Shown here piece after piece: positions 38,552 through 46,956 of a stretch of DNA of 64,000 bases; the first letter of the stretch is position 1; each line of letters opens with the position of its first letter. The DNA is taken from the NCBI GenBank assembly GCA_963717945.1, contig CAVQXT010000003.1, positions 620,001 to 684,000 on the forward strand. Reading direction: 5' to 3'. A program made the position numbers and the translations under genes. A model generated the notes under the pieces. The model was not told the origin of the DNA. It ran no database searches and worked only from the letters and a program-made list of their open reading frames with translations. The stretch comes from FEN-299 sp963717945. Lineage in GTDB: Bacteria; Acidobacteriota; Vicinamibacteria; Vicinamibacterales; Fen-181.

Positions 38552-39265
38552 ATGGGAACACACGCCACGGTTCCTGTGGGCCCCGCCGATGCCGCGACGG
38601 TGTTGTTTGGCAGCACGCGCCGCCGGATTCTCGGCTGGTTGCTCGGCCATTCCGACGAGTCCTTCTACCTCCGCCAAATCGTCCGCAGTACCGGCGCCGC
38701 GCTCGGCGCTGCCCAGCGGGAATTGGAGCAACTGACGGGGGCCGGACTGCTACTCCGGACCGCTCGGGGGCAGCAGGTCTACTTTCAGGCCAACCGTGAG
38801 GCGCCGATCTTCCCGGAGCTTCACGGCCTGTTCGCGAAGACGGCGGGACTGACCGATCTGCTCCGAGAGGCGTTGGCCCCCCTCGGCGAGCGCGTGCTGG
38901 TGGCGTTTGTATTCGGCTCCGCCGCCCGTGGCGAACTCCGCGCCGCCAGCGACATCGACCTGCTCGTCGTCGGTGACGCGCCGTTCCAGGACGTCGTGGC
39001 GTCTCTGGCTCGCGCTCAGGAGCGGCTGGGAAGGGAAGTCAATCCAACGGTCTACCCCGTGGACGAATTCAGGGCGAAGCTCCGGGCCAAACACCACTTC
39101 CTCACGATTGTGCTTGGTGAGCCGCGGATGTTCATCATCGGAGGAGACCATGAGCTTGTCGGACTGGGAGCGAAACGGCTGGGTGACGAAGCACCAGACC
39201 AGCCGAAACGAAATCCGCGACCTGCTGCAAGTGGTCGAGCGCGACCTCGCCGACAGCGCCGCTGA
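38552..39265 (+). CDS. HTH-nucleotidyltransferase (MNT-type antitoxin)
   Basis: The 237-residue product has an N-terminal winged helix (about residues 20-75, FYLRQIVRSTGAALGAAQREL) and a minimal nucleotidyltransferase domain with GSAARG (122-127) and SDIDLL (133-138). MNT antitoxins can AMPylate their partner HEPN toxin. The C-terminal core ends around FIIGGDHELVGLGAKRL. The last 38 codons overlap the HEPN gene in another frame and are low-complexity. ATG 38552 is preferred over GTG 38531 because the operator overlaps the latter. Confidence 0.78.
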   Translation: MGTHATVPVGPADAATVLFGSTRRRILGWLLGHSDESFYLRQIVRSTGAALGAAQRELEQLTGAGLLLRTARGQQVYFQANREAPIFPELHGLFAKTAGLTDLLREALAPLGERVLVAFVFGSAARGELRAASDIDLLVVGDAPFQDVVASLARAQERLGREVNPTVYPVDEFRAKLRAKHHFLTIVLGEPRMFIIGGDHELVGLGAKRLGDEAPDQPKRNPRPAASGRARPRRQRR

Positions 39266-39593
39266 AGGGCTGAGCGCCGACTGGCGGATGAACATCGCCG
39301 ACAATGCCGGCTTGCAGGCAGCGACAGCTGCCTTGGCGGCGGCTGGATATAGAGCGTCGCGCGATGCCCATCACCACCGGGTGATCCAATCGCTCCGGGA
39401 AACGGTCGGCACAGACGCAAAGGTGGTGGCAACGTTCGATGCGTTTCGCAAGAAACGGAACATCACGGGATACGAGCGAGTGGGCCTTGTCTCTGACGCC
39501 GACGCCGAGGCCATGCGCACCCTCGCGGTGACCCTACGTGACGACGTTGTCGCGTGGCTGAATGAGCATCACGCTGCCTTGTTGTCCGGATGA
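39150..39593 (+). CDS. HEPN domain protein (putative toxin)
   Basis: The 147-residue all-helical product has the HEPN core NEIRDLLQVVERDLADSA near residue 20 and the signature FRKKRNITGYE (Arg103, Asn104, Tyr108). In RNase-type HEPN toxins the motif is R-x4-6-H. Here a tyrosine takes the place of the histidine, as in SAV_6107-like members. GGAGGAG precedes ATG 39150 by six bases. The gene overlaps the nucleotidyltransferase gene by 116 nt, so the two are co-expressed as a probable type VII toxin-antitoxin pair. Confidence 0.7.
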   Translation: MSLSDWERNGWVTKHQTSRNEIRDLLQVVERDLADSAAEGLSADWRMNIADNAGLQAATAALAAAGYRASRDAHHHRVIQSLRETVGTDAKVVATFDAFRKKRNITGYERVGLVSDADAEAMRTLAVTLRDDVVAWLNEHHAALLSG

Positions 39594-39623
39594 ACGCGAA
39601 CCCGGCGCGAGCAGACAGGCCGC

Positions 39624-39739
39624 AGTGCCGCGGCGGCTGGCGGTGTCGCCAGCCCCGGTCGCCGGCGTCTGGTCACGGGCCTGATGTTCACCGCCCGCAG
39701 CCCGCGCGTCGCCGGATCCTGCTAATGCGGCCTATTGTC
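39624..39739. repeat. 116-bp direct repeat, right copy
   Basis: The second copy begins 31 bp after the HEPN stop codon. Together with the left copy it defines a 1.2-kb cassette that could be lost by recombination. Confidence 0.9.
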
Positions 39740-39781
39740 CCGCCCTTCGTCTTTTCGGCCGGCGCCCGGCACGGACCACTA

Positions 39782-41134
39782 TCACGGTTGTCGGCGCAGG
39801 ACGGTGTCGCCGAGCCATTGCGCGACGCACTCGTAGGGCGCGTCGATGCGTCTGGGCCAGTCGATGTCCGGGTACTTCGCCGGGTTGAATGCCTTCTTGA
39901 GGGCGTGGTTGGCCCGGGGGAACAGCTTCGTGGTGATGCGTGGATTGTCGAAGCCTGAAAGAAGGGACACGTTCTTCCCGGCATCGATATAGTCGTCGTC
40001 CTCACCAAACAGGGCCAGGGTGGGAACACGGACCTTTTCCCAGAGCCGTCGAAAGTCCTGCGTTCGGCCCTTCCAGTAGAAGCCTTCGAATTCATCCGTG
40101 TCGATGGTGATGTCCCCGTAGAGTCCTGTCTGGTTCATGAACGGGTACTGCCGGGCATTCTGCCTGATGAAGGCCTGCACGGCCGCGCGATCGCTTCCCG
40201 CGCGGATCATCGCCTGGACTCGCCTGTGGCTGTCGGTCACGATCTGGCCGCTGGCGGCGGGCGCACCCGCGCGCATCACGTGGACGGAGTCGGCGTAGGC
40301 CGCGGCCTCCGACTCGCCATCGACCTCGGGTGACTTCCCGATCAAGAAGGCGGGAATGGCAGTCTTGGTGAGGACGAGCGGCAGCAGCATCGCGCCCTGG
40401 CTGTAGCCCCACAGACCGATTCTCCGGTCATCGACGCTATGACGCTGGCGCATGACGTCGAGGCAGGCGGCAGCATCGGTGGCCAGGTCGTCGTAGGTCG
40501 CAGTCCTGGAATTCCCAGTGGACGCGCCCGAACCCCGCTTGTCGAAGATCAGCACCTCGAAGCCGAGTGTGGCGAAGAAGTCCGCGTCGTACGAGTGTGC
40601 ATCCTTCGAACCCTCGCTGGAGCCGTGCAGCAAGACGAGGGCGGGGTGGGGGGCCGGCGTCCCGGGCACGTAGATCTGCGCCGAGAGGCGCGCGCCGGAG
40701 CTTGCGATGGTGAGCGACTCGGTCGAGTACGACCTGACCGGTGCGGCGCCGGACTGCCTGGCCAGGGCGAACGTGACCGGGAGACTCGGCGGAAGACCAG
40801 GAATGGTCACCGTCCCTTTGATTCGACCTTGCTGCACCGTTCCCTCGAACTGCAGCGCAGCGTCAGCCATCCAGGCGAAGGCGACCTTGCCGTTCTCCAC
40901 ACGCAATCGGCTGATGGGCGCGTCGAGAACCATCAGGTCCTTGCTCGAGAGCATGCCAGTCGTCTTGTCGAAGGACACGGTGACGTCAACGACCTTGTCG
41001 CTCATCGTCATCGTCCCGGCCCAGTAGCCGTCGATTGGTGTTGGCTGGCTTCGACGAGTCACAGCGACGAGCGCGGCGGACGCGACTCCAGCAACGACGA
41101 GGCCGCAAAGGACAACTGCAGACAGACGTTTCAT
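39782..41134 (-). CDS. Secreted alpha/beta hydrolase
   Basis: The 450-residue product has a signal anchor (MKRLSAVVLCGLVVAGVASA) and an N-terminal beta-rich domain (about 35-140). An alpha/beta hydrolase domain follows, with the oxyanion segment LVLLHGSSEGSKD, FDKRGSGASTG, the nucleophile Ser in GLWGYSQGAML, Asp in LFGEDDDYIDAG and His in FPRANHALKK. It is probably an esterase or acyl-peptide hydrolase acting outside the cytoplasm. Its ATG overlaps the stop codon of a truncated upstream frame, indicating a former operon partner. Confidence 0.82.
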   Translation of the reverse strand: MKRLSAVVLCGLVVAGVASAALVAVTRRSQPTPIDGYWAGTMTMSDKVVDVTVSFDKTTGMLSSKDLMVLDAPISRLRVENGKVAFAWMADAALQFEGTVQQGRIKGTVTIPGLPPSLPVTFALARQSGAAPVRSYSTESLTIASSGARLSAQIYVPGTPAPHPALVLLHGSSEGSKDAHSYDADFFATLGFEVLIFDKRGSGASTGNSRTATYDDLATDAAACLDVMRQRHSVDDRRIGLWGYSQGAMLLPLVLTKTAIPAFLIGKSPEVDGESEAAAYADSVHVMRAGAPAASGQIVTDSHRRVQAMIRAGSDRAAVQAFIRQNARQYPFMNQTGLYGDITIDTDEFEGFYWKGRTQDFRRLWEKVRVPTLALFGEDDDYIDAGKNVSLLSGFDNPRITTKLFPRANHALKKAFNPAKYPDIDWPRRIDAPYECVAQWLGDTVLRRQP

Positions 41135-41307
41135 GTGAGGCTCCGAAGGAGCGCGACCTCCGAACGCGTGCCGAACATCGAGCCCAGCGCGTCGAGGTCT
41201 GCAGGCCGGATGCGATAGCGGGCTTCGAGCGCGTGCGGGTGCTCGCGAACGTCCGCTGCCAGCTCACCCCAGATGCGAGGCGCGAAGAGGCATATCGCTC
41301 CACTGCT
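41131..41307 (-). pseudogene. 5'-truncated gene fragment coupled to the hydrolase gene
   Basis: A 58-codon open frame without a start codon ends LEARYRIRPADLDALGSMFG, then TRSEVALLRSLT and a stop. Its TGA overlaps the hydrolase ATG (ATGA). Such overlap is typical of operon neighbours, so this is probably the C-terminal end of a lost gene, perhaps a regulator. The 5' part is replaced by heptamer repeats at 41326-41412. No family was recognised. Confidence 0.4.
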
Positions 41308-41325
41308 CTAAACCCTGAGGCCGCC

Positions 41326-41412
41326 GCAAGTCGCCAGACGGAAGTCGCAAGCCGGCGGGATACCGCCGCGTTCGGCTTCCGCCTCCCTCGTCCCTATTCC
41401 CTCGTCCCTACC
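41326..41412. repeat. Heptamer arrays H12 (two dialects)
   Basis: GCAAGTC / GCCAGAC-type units at 41326-41353 are followed, after 31 bases, by CCCTCGT / CCCTATT-type units at 41385-41412. The second array overlaps the stop codon of the oligopeptidase gene. Confidence 0.65.
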
Positions 41413-43558
41413 TCCCGAACCCCGCCGGCAGCGTCATGTGAAGCTCGCGCACCAGGAAGCCGAACATGTCGGCGCGCTCCTCGATGACCTTCTCGGTCGG
41501 CTTGCCGGCCCCGTGCCCGGCCTTGGTCTCGATCCGGATCAGGATCGGCGCGGGCCCGGCCTGCGCGGCCTGGAGCGTGGCCGTGAACTTGAAGCTGTGC
41601 GCCGGCACCACCCGGTCGTCGTGGTCGGCCGTCGTCACGAAGGTGGCGGGGTATTTCACGCCCGGCTTGATGGTGTGGAGCGGCGAGTACTTCATCACCG
41701 TCTCGAAGTCCGCCTTGTTCTTGTCCGGCTCGCCGTAATCGGACCGCCACGCCCACCCGATCGTGAACTTGTCGAATCGGAGCATGTCCATGACGCCGAC
41801 CGCCGGCAGCGCCGCGCCGAACAGGTCCGGCCTCTGGGTCAGGCACGCGCCGACGAGCAGGCCGCCGTTGCTGGCCCCCTGGATGGCCAGCTTCGGCGTC
41901 GACGTGTACTTCTCGCGGATCAGGTACTCGGCCGCCGCGATGAAGTCGTCGAACACGTTCTGCTTGTGCTGCAGCCGGCCCGCGTCGTACCAGGCCTGGC
42001 CGTACTCGCCGCCGCCGCGCAGGTTGGCGACCGCGTAGATCCCGCCCATCTCCAGCCACCCGGCCGCCGCCGGCGAGAAGGCCGGCATCGTCGAGATGTT
42101 GAACCCGCCGTAGCCGTAGAGCAGCGTCGGGTTCATCCCGTTGCGCTGCAGCCCCTTCTTGTAGGTGAGGAACATCGGGATCCGCGTGCCGTCCTTCGAG
42201 GGATAGAAGACCTGGACGGTTTCGTAACCGCTCGGGTCGAAGGCCAGCGTCGGCTTCTTGAACACCTCGCTCCTCGCGGCGGCGAAGTCGTAGCGATAGA
42301 CGGTCGTCGGGTAGAGGAACGAGCCGAACGAGTAGAACATCTCCTTGTGCGACCGCCGGCCCGTCGGGCCGGCGACGGCGCCGAGCGTCGGCAGCGCGAC
42401 ATCCGCGCCCGCGTTGCCGTCGAGGCCGTACAGGCGCAGCGCGTGATGCGCGTCGGTCATCCACAGCGCCACGAACCGGTTGTCCACCATCACCACGTTC
42501 TCGAGCACGGCCTTGTCGGGCGCCTCGGGGACGAGCGTCTTCCACGCGTCGGCCGCCGGGTGCTGCAGCGTGATGGCCACCAGCCTGAACCGCGGCGCGT
42601 CCTTGTTGGTCAGCACGTAGAAGGTCTCGCCGTCGTTGCCGACGACCGAGTAGCTGGCATCGAAGGCGTCGAGGAAGGGCTGGATGGCGCTGCCGGGCTT
42701 GCCGAGGTCGCGCACGAACACGCGGTTCCGGTTGTCGGTTCCCTCGGTCTGCGTGACGAGCAGGAAGCGGCCGTCGTCGGTCACCTCGGCCCCGAAGCCC
42801 CAGTCGGGCTTGTCTGGCCGCTCGTAGACCAGCGCGTCCTTGTCCTGCGTCGCGCCCAGCGTGTGAAAGAACACCTTCTGGTTCTTGTTGAGCGCCTGCA
42901 GCGCCTCGCCCTTCGGTTCGTCGTAGCGGCTGTAGTAGAAGCCGGAGCCGTCCTTGAGCCACGAGGCGCCGCTGAACTTGGACCACTTCACCAGGTCGGG
43001 CAGGTCCTTCGACGTAGCCACGTCGCGCACCCGCCACTCGATCCAGTCCGACCCGCTGGCGGCCAGCGAGTAGGCCATGTAGCGGCCGTCGTCGGTGAAC
43101 GAGATGGTGCCGAGCGCGACCGTGCCGTCCTTCGAGAGCGCGTTGGGGTCGATGAGCACCTCGGGTGCGGCGGACAGCGACTTCGTCTTGTAAATGACCG
43201 CCTGCGGCTGGAGGCCCGAGTTCCTCGCGAAGATGTACCAGGATCCCTCGCGCGACGGCGTGCCGAAGCGCTCGTAGTCCCAGAGCTTGGTCAGCCGCGC
43301 CTTGATGGCCGTCCGTTCCGGGATCTTCGAGAGGTAGCCGAAGGTCACCGTGTTCTCGGCGTCGATCCAGGCGCGCGTTTCGGGCGAGTCGGAGTTCTCG
43401 AGCCACCGGAAGGGATCGGCCACCTTCACGCCGAAGAAGGTGTCGACCTGGGTCCCCTTCCGGGCGACCGGGTACTTCAGGTTCTGAGCGCCGGGCTGAG
43501 CTGAGAGCATGGCAATGGCAATGGTGATGGCGAACAGCAGATGGGTCTTCATCGACAA
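41408..43558 (-). CDS. Prolyl oligopeptidase (S9A), secreted
   Basis: This 716-residue peptidase cuts small peptides after proline-type residues. It has a signal peptide (ending SAQPG), the N-terminal POP signature VADPFRWLENSDSPETRAW, and a seven-bladed propeller with blocks such as SGSDWIEWRVRDV. In the catalytic domain, GGLLVGACLTQRPDLFG follows the nucleophile in QGASNGG (Ser about 563), Asp lies in TADHDDRVVPAHS (about 645) and His in KAGHGAGKP (about 683). It starts 3 bp after the serine hydrolase stop codon, so they form one operon. Prolyl specificity fits the Pro/Hyp genes in the same run. Confidence 0.92.
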   Translation of the reverse strand: MSMKTHLLFAITIAIAMLSAQPGAQNLKYPVARKGTQVDTFFGVKVADPFRWLENSDSPETRAWIDAENTVTFGYLSKIPERTAIKARLTKLWDYERFGTPSREGSWYIFARNSGLQPQAVIYKTKSLSAAPEVLIDPNALSKDGTVALGTISFTDDGRYMAYSLAASGSDWIEWRVRDVATSKDLPDLVKWSKFSGASWLKDGSGFYYSRYDEPKGEALQALNKNQKVFFHTLGATQDKDALVYERPDKPDWGFGAEVTDDGRFLLVTQTEGTDNRNRVFVRDLGKPGSAIQPFLDAFDASYSVVGNDGETFYVLTNKDAPRFRLVAITLQHPAADAWKTLVPEAPDKAVLENVVMVDNRFVALWMTDAHHALRLYGLDGNAGADVALPTLGAVAGPTGRRSHKEMFYSFGSFLYPTTVYRYDFAAARSEVFKKPTLAFDPSGYETVQVFYPSKDGTRIPMFLTYKKGLQRNGMNPTLLYGYGGFNISTMPAFSPAAAGWLEMGGIYAVANLRGGGEYGQAWYDAGRLQHKQNVFDDFIAAAEYLIREKYTSTPKLAIQGASNGGLLVGACLTQRPDLFGAALPAVGVMDMLRFDKFTIGWAWRSDYGEPDKNKADFETVMKYSPLHTIKPGVKYPATFVTTADHDDRVVPAHSFKFTATLQAAQAGPAPILIRIETKAGHGAGKPTEKVIEERADMFGFLVRELHMTLPAGFGR

Positions 43559-43561
43559 CCT

Positions 43562-45154
43562 CTACTTCACCGGCTTGAGGAGCAAATCCTGAAAATCGAA
43601 ACTGAAATCGGTGGACGGCGAGACGGCCCGCATCTTCGCCTGGTCGATCGTCCCGTCCGGGTTGAGCGCGAAGGTGACGAACGCGTCGGCGCGCATTTCC
43701 CGGTCGCGCCACCTGGCGACGAACGTGTCGTACTGCCAGGGCTCGAGGTCGCCGACAAGCGCGGGCGTCTTCGTGAACCGGATGACCAGCTTGCCATCCT
43801 CCATCGCAATCGCGATATCGCCGTACCAGGCATCCCGATACGTGCCGGCGTAGGCGGCCAGCGGCAGCGACGGCTTCGAGGCGGCATTTCGCGCCGTCGT
43901 CGTCCTGCGGTCGGCCTCGGCCACGGCGGCCGCGGCGCGCGCCTGGAGTTTCTGGTATCCGGCAAGCCAGTCGGTGCGCGCGCCGCCGGCGTAGGCGTCG
44001 GCCACGGCGTAAGCGATCGCGTCGAACGCCTCGCCCGACTCCTGGTTGGTCAGCACCGCGACGCCGAGCTTGAGGTCCGGGATCATGAGCACGCGGGAGA
44101 CGTAGCCGGGCAGGCCGCCCGTGTGCGTGAGCACCTTGAGCCCCTTGAAATCGCGCGCCTCGAGGCCGAGGCCGTAACCCCGGAAGTTCGTCCGCAGCGC
44201 GGGCAGTTCGGGTGGAGGAGGGTTGTTCGGCTCGGGCGTGACCGGCGTCGAGATCTGCCGCCACGTGGCCGCGCTGAACAGTCGGGAGCCGTCCGGGAGC
44301 CGTCCCTCGTTCAGGAGCAGCCGCAGCCACTTCGCCATGTCCTCGGCGCACGAGTTGATCCCGCCCGCGGGGTTCGTGTTGTCGCTGTCGAACGGCGCGA
44401 TGGGGCGGACCGTGCCGTCCACGCTCGCGTGCGGCGAGGCCACGTTGCCGCCGCCCGCGGCCGCCGAGTGCCTCACGTTGCTGCTCGTCATGCCGACTCT
44501 CGCCAGGATGCGCGTGGCGACAAGGTCCTCCCACGACTCGCCGCTGACGGCTTCGATCACCTCGCCGGCGACGAGGTAGAGCACGTTGTCGTAGGCGTAC
44601 GCGCTTCGGAAACTGGTGGCCGGCTTGATGTAACGCAGACGGCTCGCGATCTGCCTCCGGTTGTACGTGCTCGGAGGCCACCAGAGCAGGTCCCCCGCGC
44701 CGAGGCCGAGGCCGCTCCGATGGACGAGCAGGTCGCGAATCGTCAGCTCGCGGGTCACGTAGGGGTCGTAGAGCTGGAACCAGGGCAGGTAGTTGACGAC
44801 CGGCGCGTCCCACTGGAGCTTGCCCTGCTCGACCAGCAGCCCGAGCGCCGTGGAGGTGAACACCTTCGTGTTCGACGCGATGCCGAACAGCGTCTTCCCG
44901 TCCACCGGGGACGGCTCTCCCATCCTCCGCACGCCGTATCCCTTGGCCACCACGACTGCGTCGTCCTTGACGATGGCCAGGGCGAGGCCGGGCACGTCGA
45001 AGGCCTTCATCACGGCCTGCACGTGGGCGTCGAGGTCGGCGGGGGCAATCGGGGTGGCCGGGCCCGGCTGGGCCGGCGCCGCGGTCGCAAAGGCGAGGAC
45101 GACGAAGAGGGCCAGGACAACTGGCCGCACGCGGCCGGAGCGACGGATCTTCAT
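43562..45154 (-). CDS. Serine hydrolase, beta-lactamase class C family
   Basis: The 530-residue secreted protein has a signal peptide (ending TAAPAQP) and the three penicillin-binding motifs: SNTK at 94-97 (nucleophile Ser94), Y-x-N at 188-190 (YAYDN) and HTGG near 345. A C-terminal lipocalin-like domain (about 400-530) follows. Members act as esterases, D-aminopeptidases or peptidoglycan-related hydrolases. True beta-lactamase activity is unlikely. It is immediately upstream of the prolyl oligopeptidase. Confidence 0.85.
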   Translation of the reverse strand: MKIRRSGRVRPVVLALFVVLAFATAAPAQPGPATPIAPADLDAHVQAVMKAFDVPGLALAIVKDDAVVVAKGYGVRRMGEPSPVDGKTLFGIASNTKVFTSTALGLLVEQGKLQWDAPVVNYLPWFQLYDPYVTRELTIRDLLVHRSGLGLGAGDLLWWPPSTYNRRQIASRLRYIKPATSFRSAYAYDNVLYLVAGEVIEAVSGESWEDLVATRILARVGMTSSNVRHSAAAGGGNVASPHASVDGTVRPIAPFDSDNTNPAGGINSCAEDMAKWLRLLLNEGRLPDGSRLFSAATWRQISTPVTPEPNNPPPPELPALRTNFRGYGLGLEARDFKGLKVLTHTGGLPGYVSRVLMIPDLKLGVAVLTNQESGEAFDAIAYAVADAYAGGARTDWLAGYQKLQARAAAAVAEADRRTTTARNAASKPSLPLAAYAGTYRDAWYGDIAIAMEDGKLVIRFTKTPALVGDLEPWQYDTFVARWRDREMRADAFVTFALNPDGTIDQAKMRAVSPSTDFSFDFQDLLLKPVK

Positions 45155-45196
45155 TTCGGGGATGCTATCACGGGCCCGTCAGGCGCCGCGCGGCGT

Positions 45197-45400
45197 TCAG
45201 AGGTATCTCAGCAGTGTTCGCAGGGCTTCCGCGAGGGCGTGGGAAACCAAGGTATAAGCCGACGTCAGATCGCCCGACTGGACGGCGGTGGCCACGGCGA
45301 CCGGGTCGCTCAGGACGAGCCAGATGGTCGACACGGCGAGCACCACGCAGGTGATGGCAATGATGCCGGACGCTTTGAGCGAAGCAGCGGCGATCGACAT
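45197..45400 (-). CDS. Small membrane protein, unknown
   Basis: From ATG 45400 the 67-residue product has one clear membrane helix (ASGIIAITCVVLAVSTIWLVL) and a short amphipathic tail ending TLLRYL. A longer frame from 45499 is open but its extension is basic and lacks character. It lies 42 bp upstream of the serine hydrolase gene. No family was recognised. Confidence 0.45.
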   Translation of the reverse strand: MSIAAASLKASGIIAITCVVLAVSTIWLVLSDPVAVATAVQSGDLTSAYTLVSHALAEALRTLLRYL

Positions 45401-45511
45401 GGCAGCACGTCTCGCGCGGTGGTGCCAGAGGAATTCTGACGAGGTCACCATCGCAAGCCCGATGCCATAGATACGCACGGGAGCGGCCCAAGGTTGCATG
45501 GGGCGCCTAAC

Positions 45512-45546
45512 GGGCTCAAGGCTCAGGGCTTAGGGCTCAGGGCCTG
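45512..45546. repeat. Heptamer array H13
   Basis: Five units GGGCTCA, AGGCTCA, GGGCTTA and variants run head to tail with exact period seven. Confidence 0.7.
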
Positions 45547-45560
45547 GCAACGACGGCGGG

Positions 45561-45591
45561 GCCGGCGCTAACGCCGGCGAGGACGCCGGCG
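45561..45591. repeat. REP-like hairpins R6
   Basis: Two overlapping hairpins, CGCCGGCG-AGGA-CGCCGGCG at 45572-45591 and GCCGGCG-CTAA-CGCCGGC at 45561-45578, with CCAC following (a GTGG foot on the minus strand). The stem and the AGGA loop match hairpin 1 of R4. Confidence 0.6.
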
Positions 45592-45706
45592 CCACACGGT
45601 GTGCGAGGGCGAGCAGCGCCGTCCGGATCCGGACGGTTCCAGACGGCCGGCAGACCAAGGTTCGCATCTCGGCTTACGGCCGAGCCGCGGTCGTCAGCCG
45701 GGTACG

Positions 45707-45737
45707 GCCGAGAGCCGAGAGCCCAAAGCCGAGAGCC
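45707..45737. repeat. Heptamer array H14
   Basis: Four units of the GCCGAGA type end 10 bp before the stop of the M24 peptidase gene. Confidence 0.6.
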
Positions 45738-45746
45738 GCCATCGTC

Positions 45747-46931
45747 CTACCGGACGAGCGCCAGTTTCGTCTGCTGTCCCGACAGGTACTCGGCGCCGGT
45801 CGGGGTGACGACGACCATCTCCTCGACCGTCGCGACGCCGTAGCCGGGAACGGTCAGTCGCGGCTCGAGCGTGAACACCATCCCGACCTCGACCGGCACG
45901 AACGGCCGCCGGCCGTACTTCTCCCAGGCCGGCCCGAGAATCGCCGTGCCGTCGTGGGCAAAGCGGCCGACCTGGTGGCCGAGCGCGTGCGGGTACTCGT
46001 CGTAGCCGGCGCCAGTGATGAGCGTTCGCGCCACCGCGTCGATCGACTGGCCGGTGACGCCCGGGCGGAGCGCTTTCCGCGACTCCTCGATCGACTGCAC
46101 GATCGTGTCGAAGCCGCGCTGCACCTCGGCCGGCGCCGCCGACTCGCCGTCGCGGAGGACGTAGAAGGTCCGCTGCAGGTCGGCGCAGTAGTCGAGGTAT
46201 TTGACGCCGAAGTCCATGTTGACGATGTGGCCGCGCTCGACCCGGCGGCCCGTGGGGGAATAGTGCGCGCCGGCCGTGTCCGGGCCGGTGAACACCGCCG
46301 GACAAGTGCCGGCCTCCCACGCGACGTCGAGCCCGCGGTTCCGCACCTCGGCCGCCACGTGCTCCGCCACGTCGCGCTCGGTGACGCCCGGCGCGAGGAA
46401 TCGTCCGACCTTGGCGAAGATGTCCTCGGTCAGGCCGATCGCGGTCTTCATCCGCGACAACTCCTCGTCGGTCTTCCGCGCCCGCAGCGTCGAGATGACC
46501 CGTTCGGCCGACACGAGGCGGCCTTCGAACCCGATCTCGGCGAGCCACGCCTGGAGCGTGAGGTACATGCCGTGCGTCAGGCCGTCGCAGACCTCGCTGT
46601 CGATCGAGTAGTTGACGGCGATCGACGACGGGTTCCGGCTCCGCAGGAACTCGAGCAGTGGGGCCTTCGCGCCCTGCACGTGTCCCTCCACGCGCCGGTA
46701 GGCCCCGGTCTCCTCGAGCGTCTTCCGCTCGAACTCGCCGACGATGGCGTGCGCCTCGCCGTCGGCCATGACGAGGAAGGCGCTGTGCCAGGTGACGTGG
46801 GACGGCGCGAGGAACGGCATCACGGGATCGCCGTTGATGCCCGTCTCGCGGACGAAGGTGAGCCAGCACGGGACGTCGAGCTCCCGCAGGATGCCGGCGG
46901 CCTGGGCGATCTTCTCCTGGATCAGCGACAT
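45747..46931 (-). CDS. M24 family Xaa-Pro aminopeptidase/dipeptidase
   Basis: This 394-residue cytoplasmic metallopeptidase should cleave peptides with proline (or hydroxyproline) in the second position. All five metal ligands are visible: the aspartate pair in NMDFGVKYLDYCADLQR (11 apart), His in YPHALGHQVG, and two glutamates in FTLEPRLTV and TVEEMVVV. The N-terminal creatinase-like domain precedes these. ATG 46931 lies 26 bp after the GntR-type gene. Its place in an operon with a hydroxyproline dehydratase suggests it releases Pro or Hyp from dipeptides. Confidence 0.88.
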   Translation of the reverse strand: MSLIQEKIAQAAGILRELDVPCWLTFVRETGINGDPVMPFLAPSHVTWHSAFLVMADGEAHAIVGEFERKTLEETGAYRRVEGHVQGAKAPLLEFLRSRNPSSIAVNYSIDSEVCDGLTHGMYLTLQAWLAEIGFEGRLVSAERVISTLRARKTDEELSRMKTAIGLTEDIFAKVGRFLAPGVTERDVAEHVAAEVRNRGLDVAWEAGTCPAVFTGPDTAGAHYSPTGRRVERGHIVNMDFGVKYLDYCADLQRTFYVLRDGESAAPAEVQRGFDTIVQSIEESRKALRPGVTGQSIDAVARTLITGAGYDEYPHALGHQVGRFAHDGTAILGPAWEKYGRRPFVPVEVGMVFTLEPRLTVPGYGVATVEEMVVVTPTGAEYLSGQQTKLALVR

Positions 46932-46956
46932 GAATGCCTCCCGTTCGACGGTTCGA

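Larger units (their letters stand above)
45401..45746. other. Repeat-filled intergenic DNA
   Basis: No gene is supported. It holds heptamer array H13 (45512-45546, GGGCTCA / GGGCTTA units), overlapping REP-like hairpins at 45561-45578 and 45572-45591 (loop AGGA, GTGG foot on the opposite strand), and heptamer array H14 (45707-45737, GCCGAGA / GCCCAAA units). Confidence 0.65.

Noticed and set aside
38395..39739. Integron attC sites for the 116-bp repeats
   Set aside because: No RYYYAAC/GTTRRRY ends were found and both repeats are longer and nearly identical.
41394..44813. 1139-codon minus-strand frame spanning the peptidase and hydrolase genes
   Set aside because: It is an alternative frame of two real genes on the same strand and lacks any motif.
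43562..45154. Antibiotic-resistance beta-lactamase
   Set aside because: Class C motifs are present, but the extra C-terminal domain and peptidase neighbours indicate an esterase or peptidase relative.
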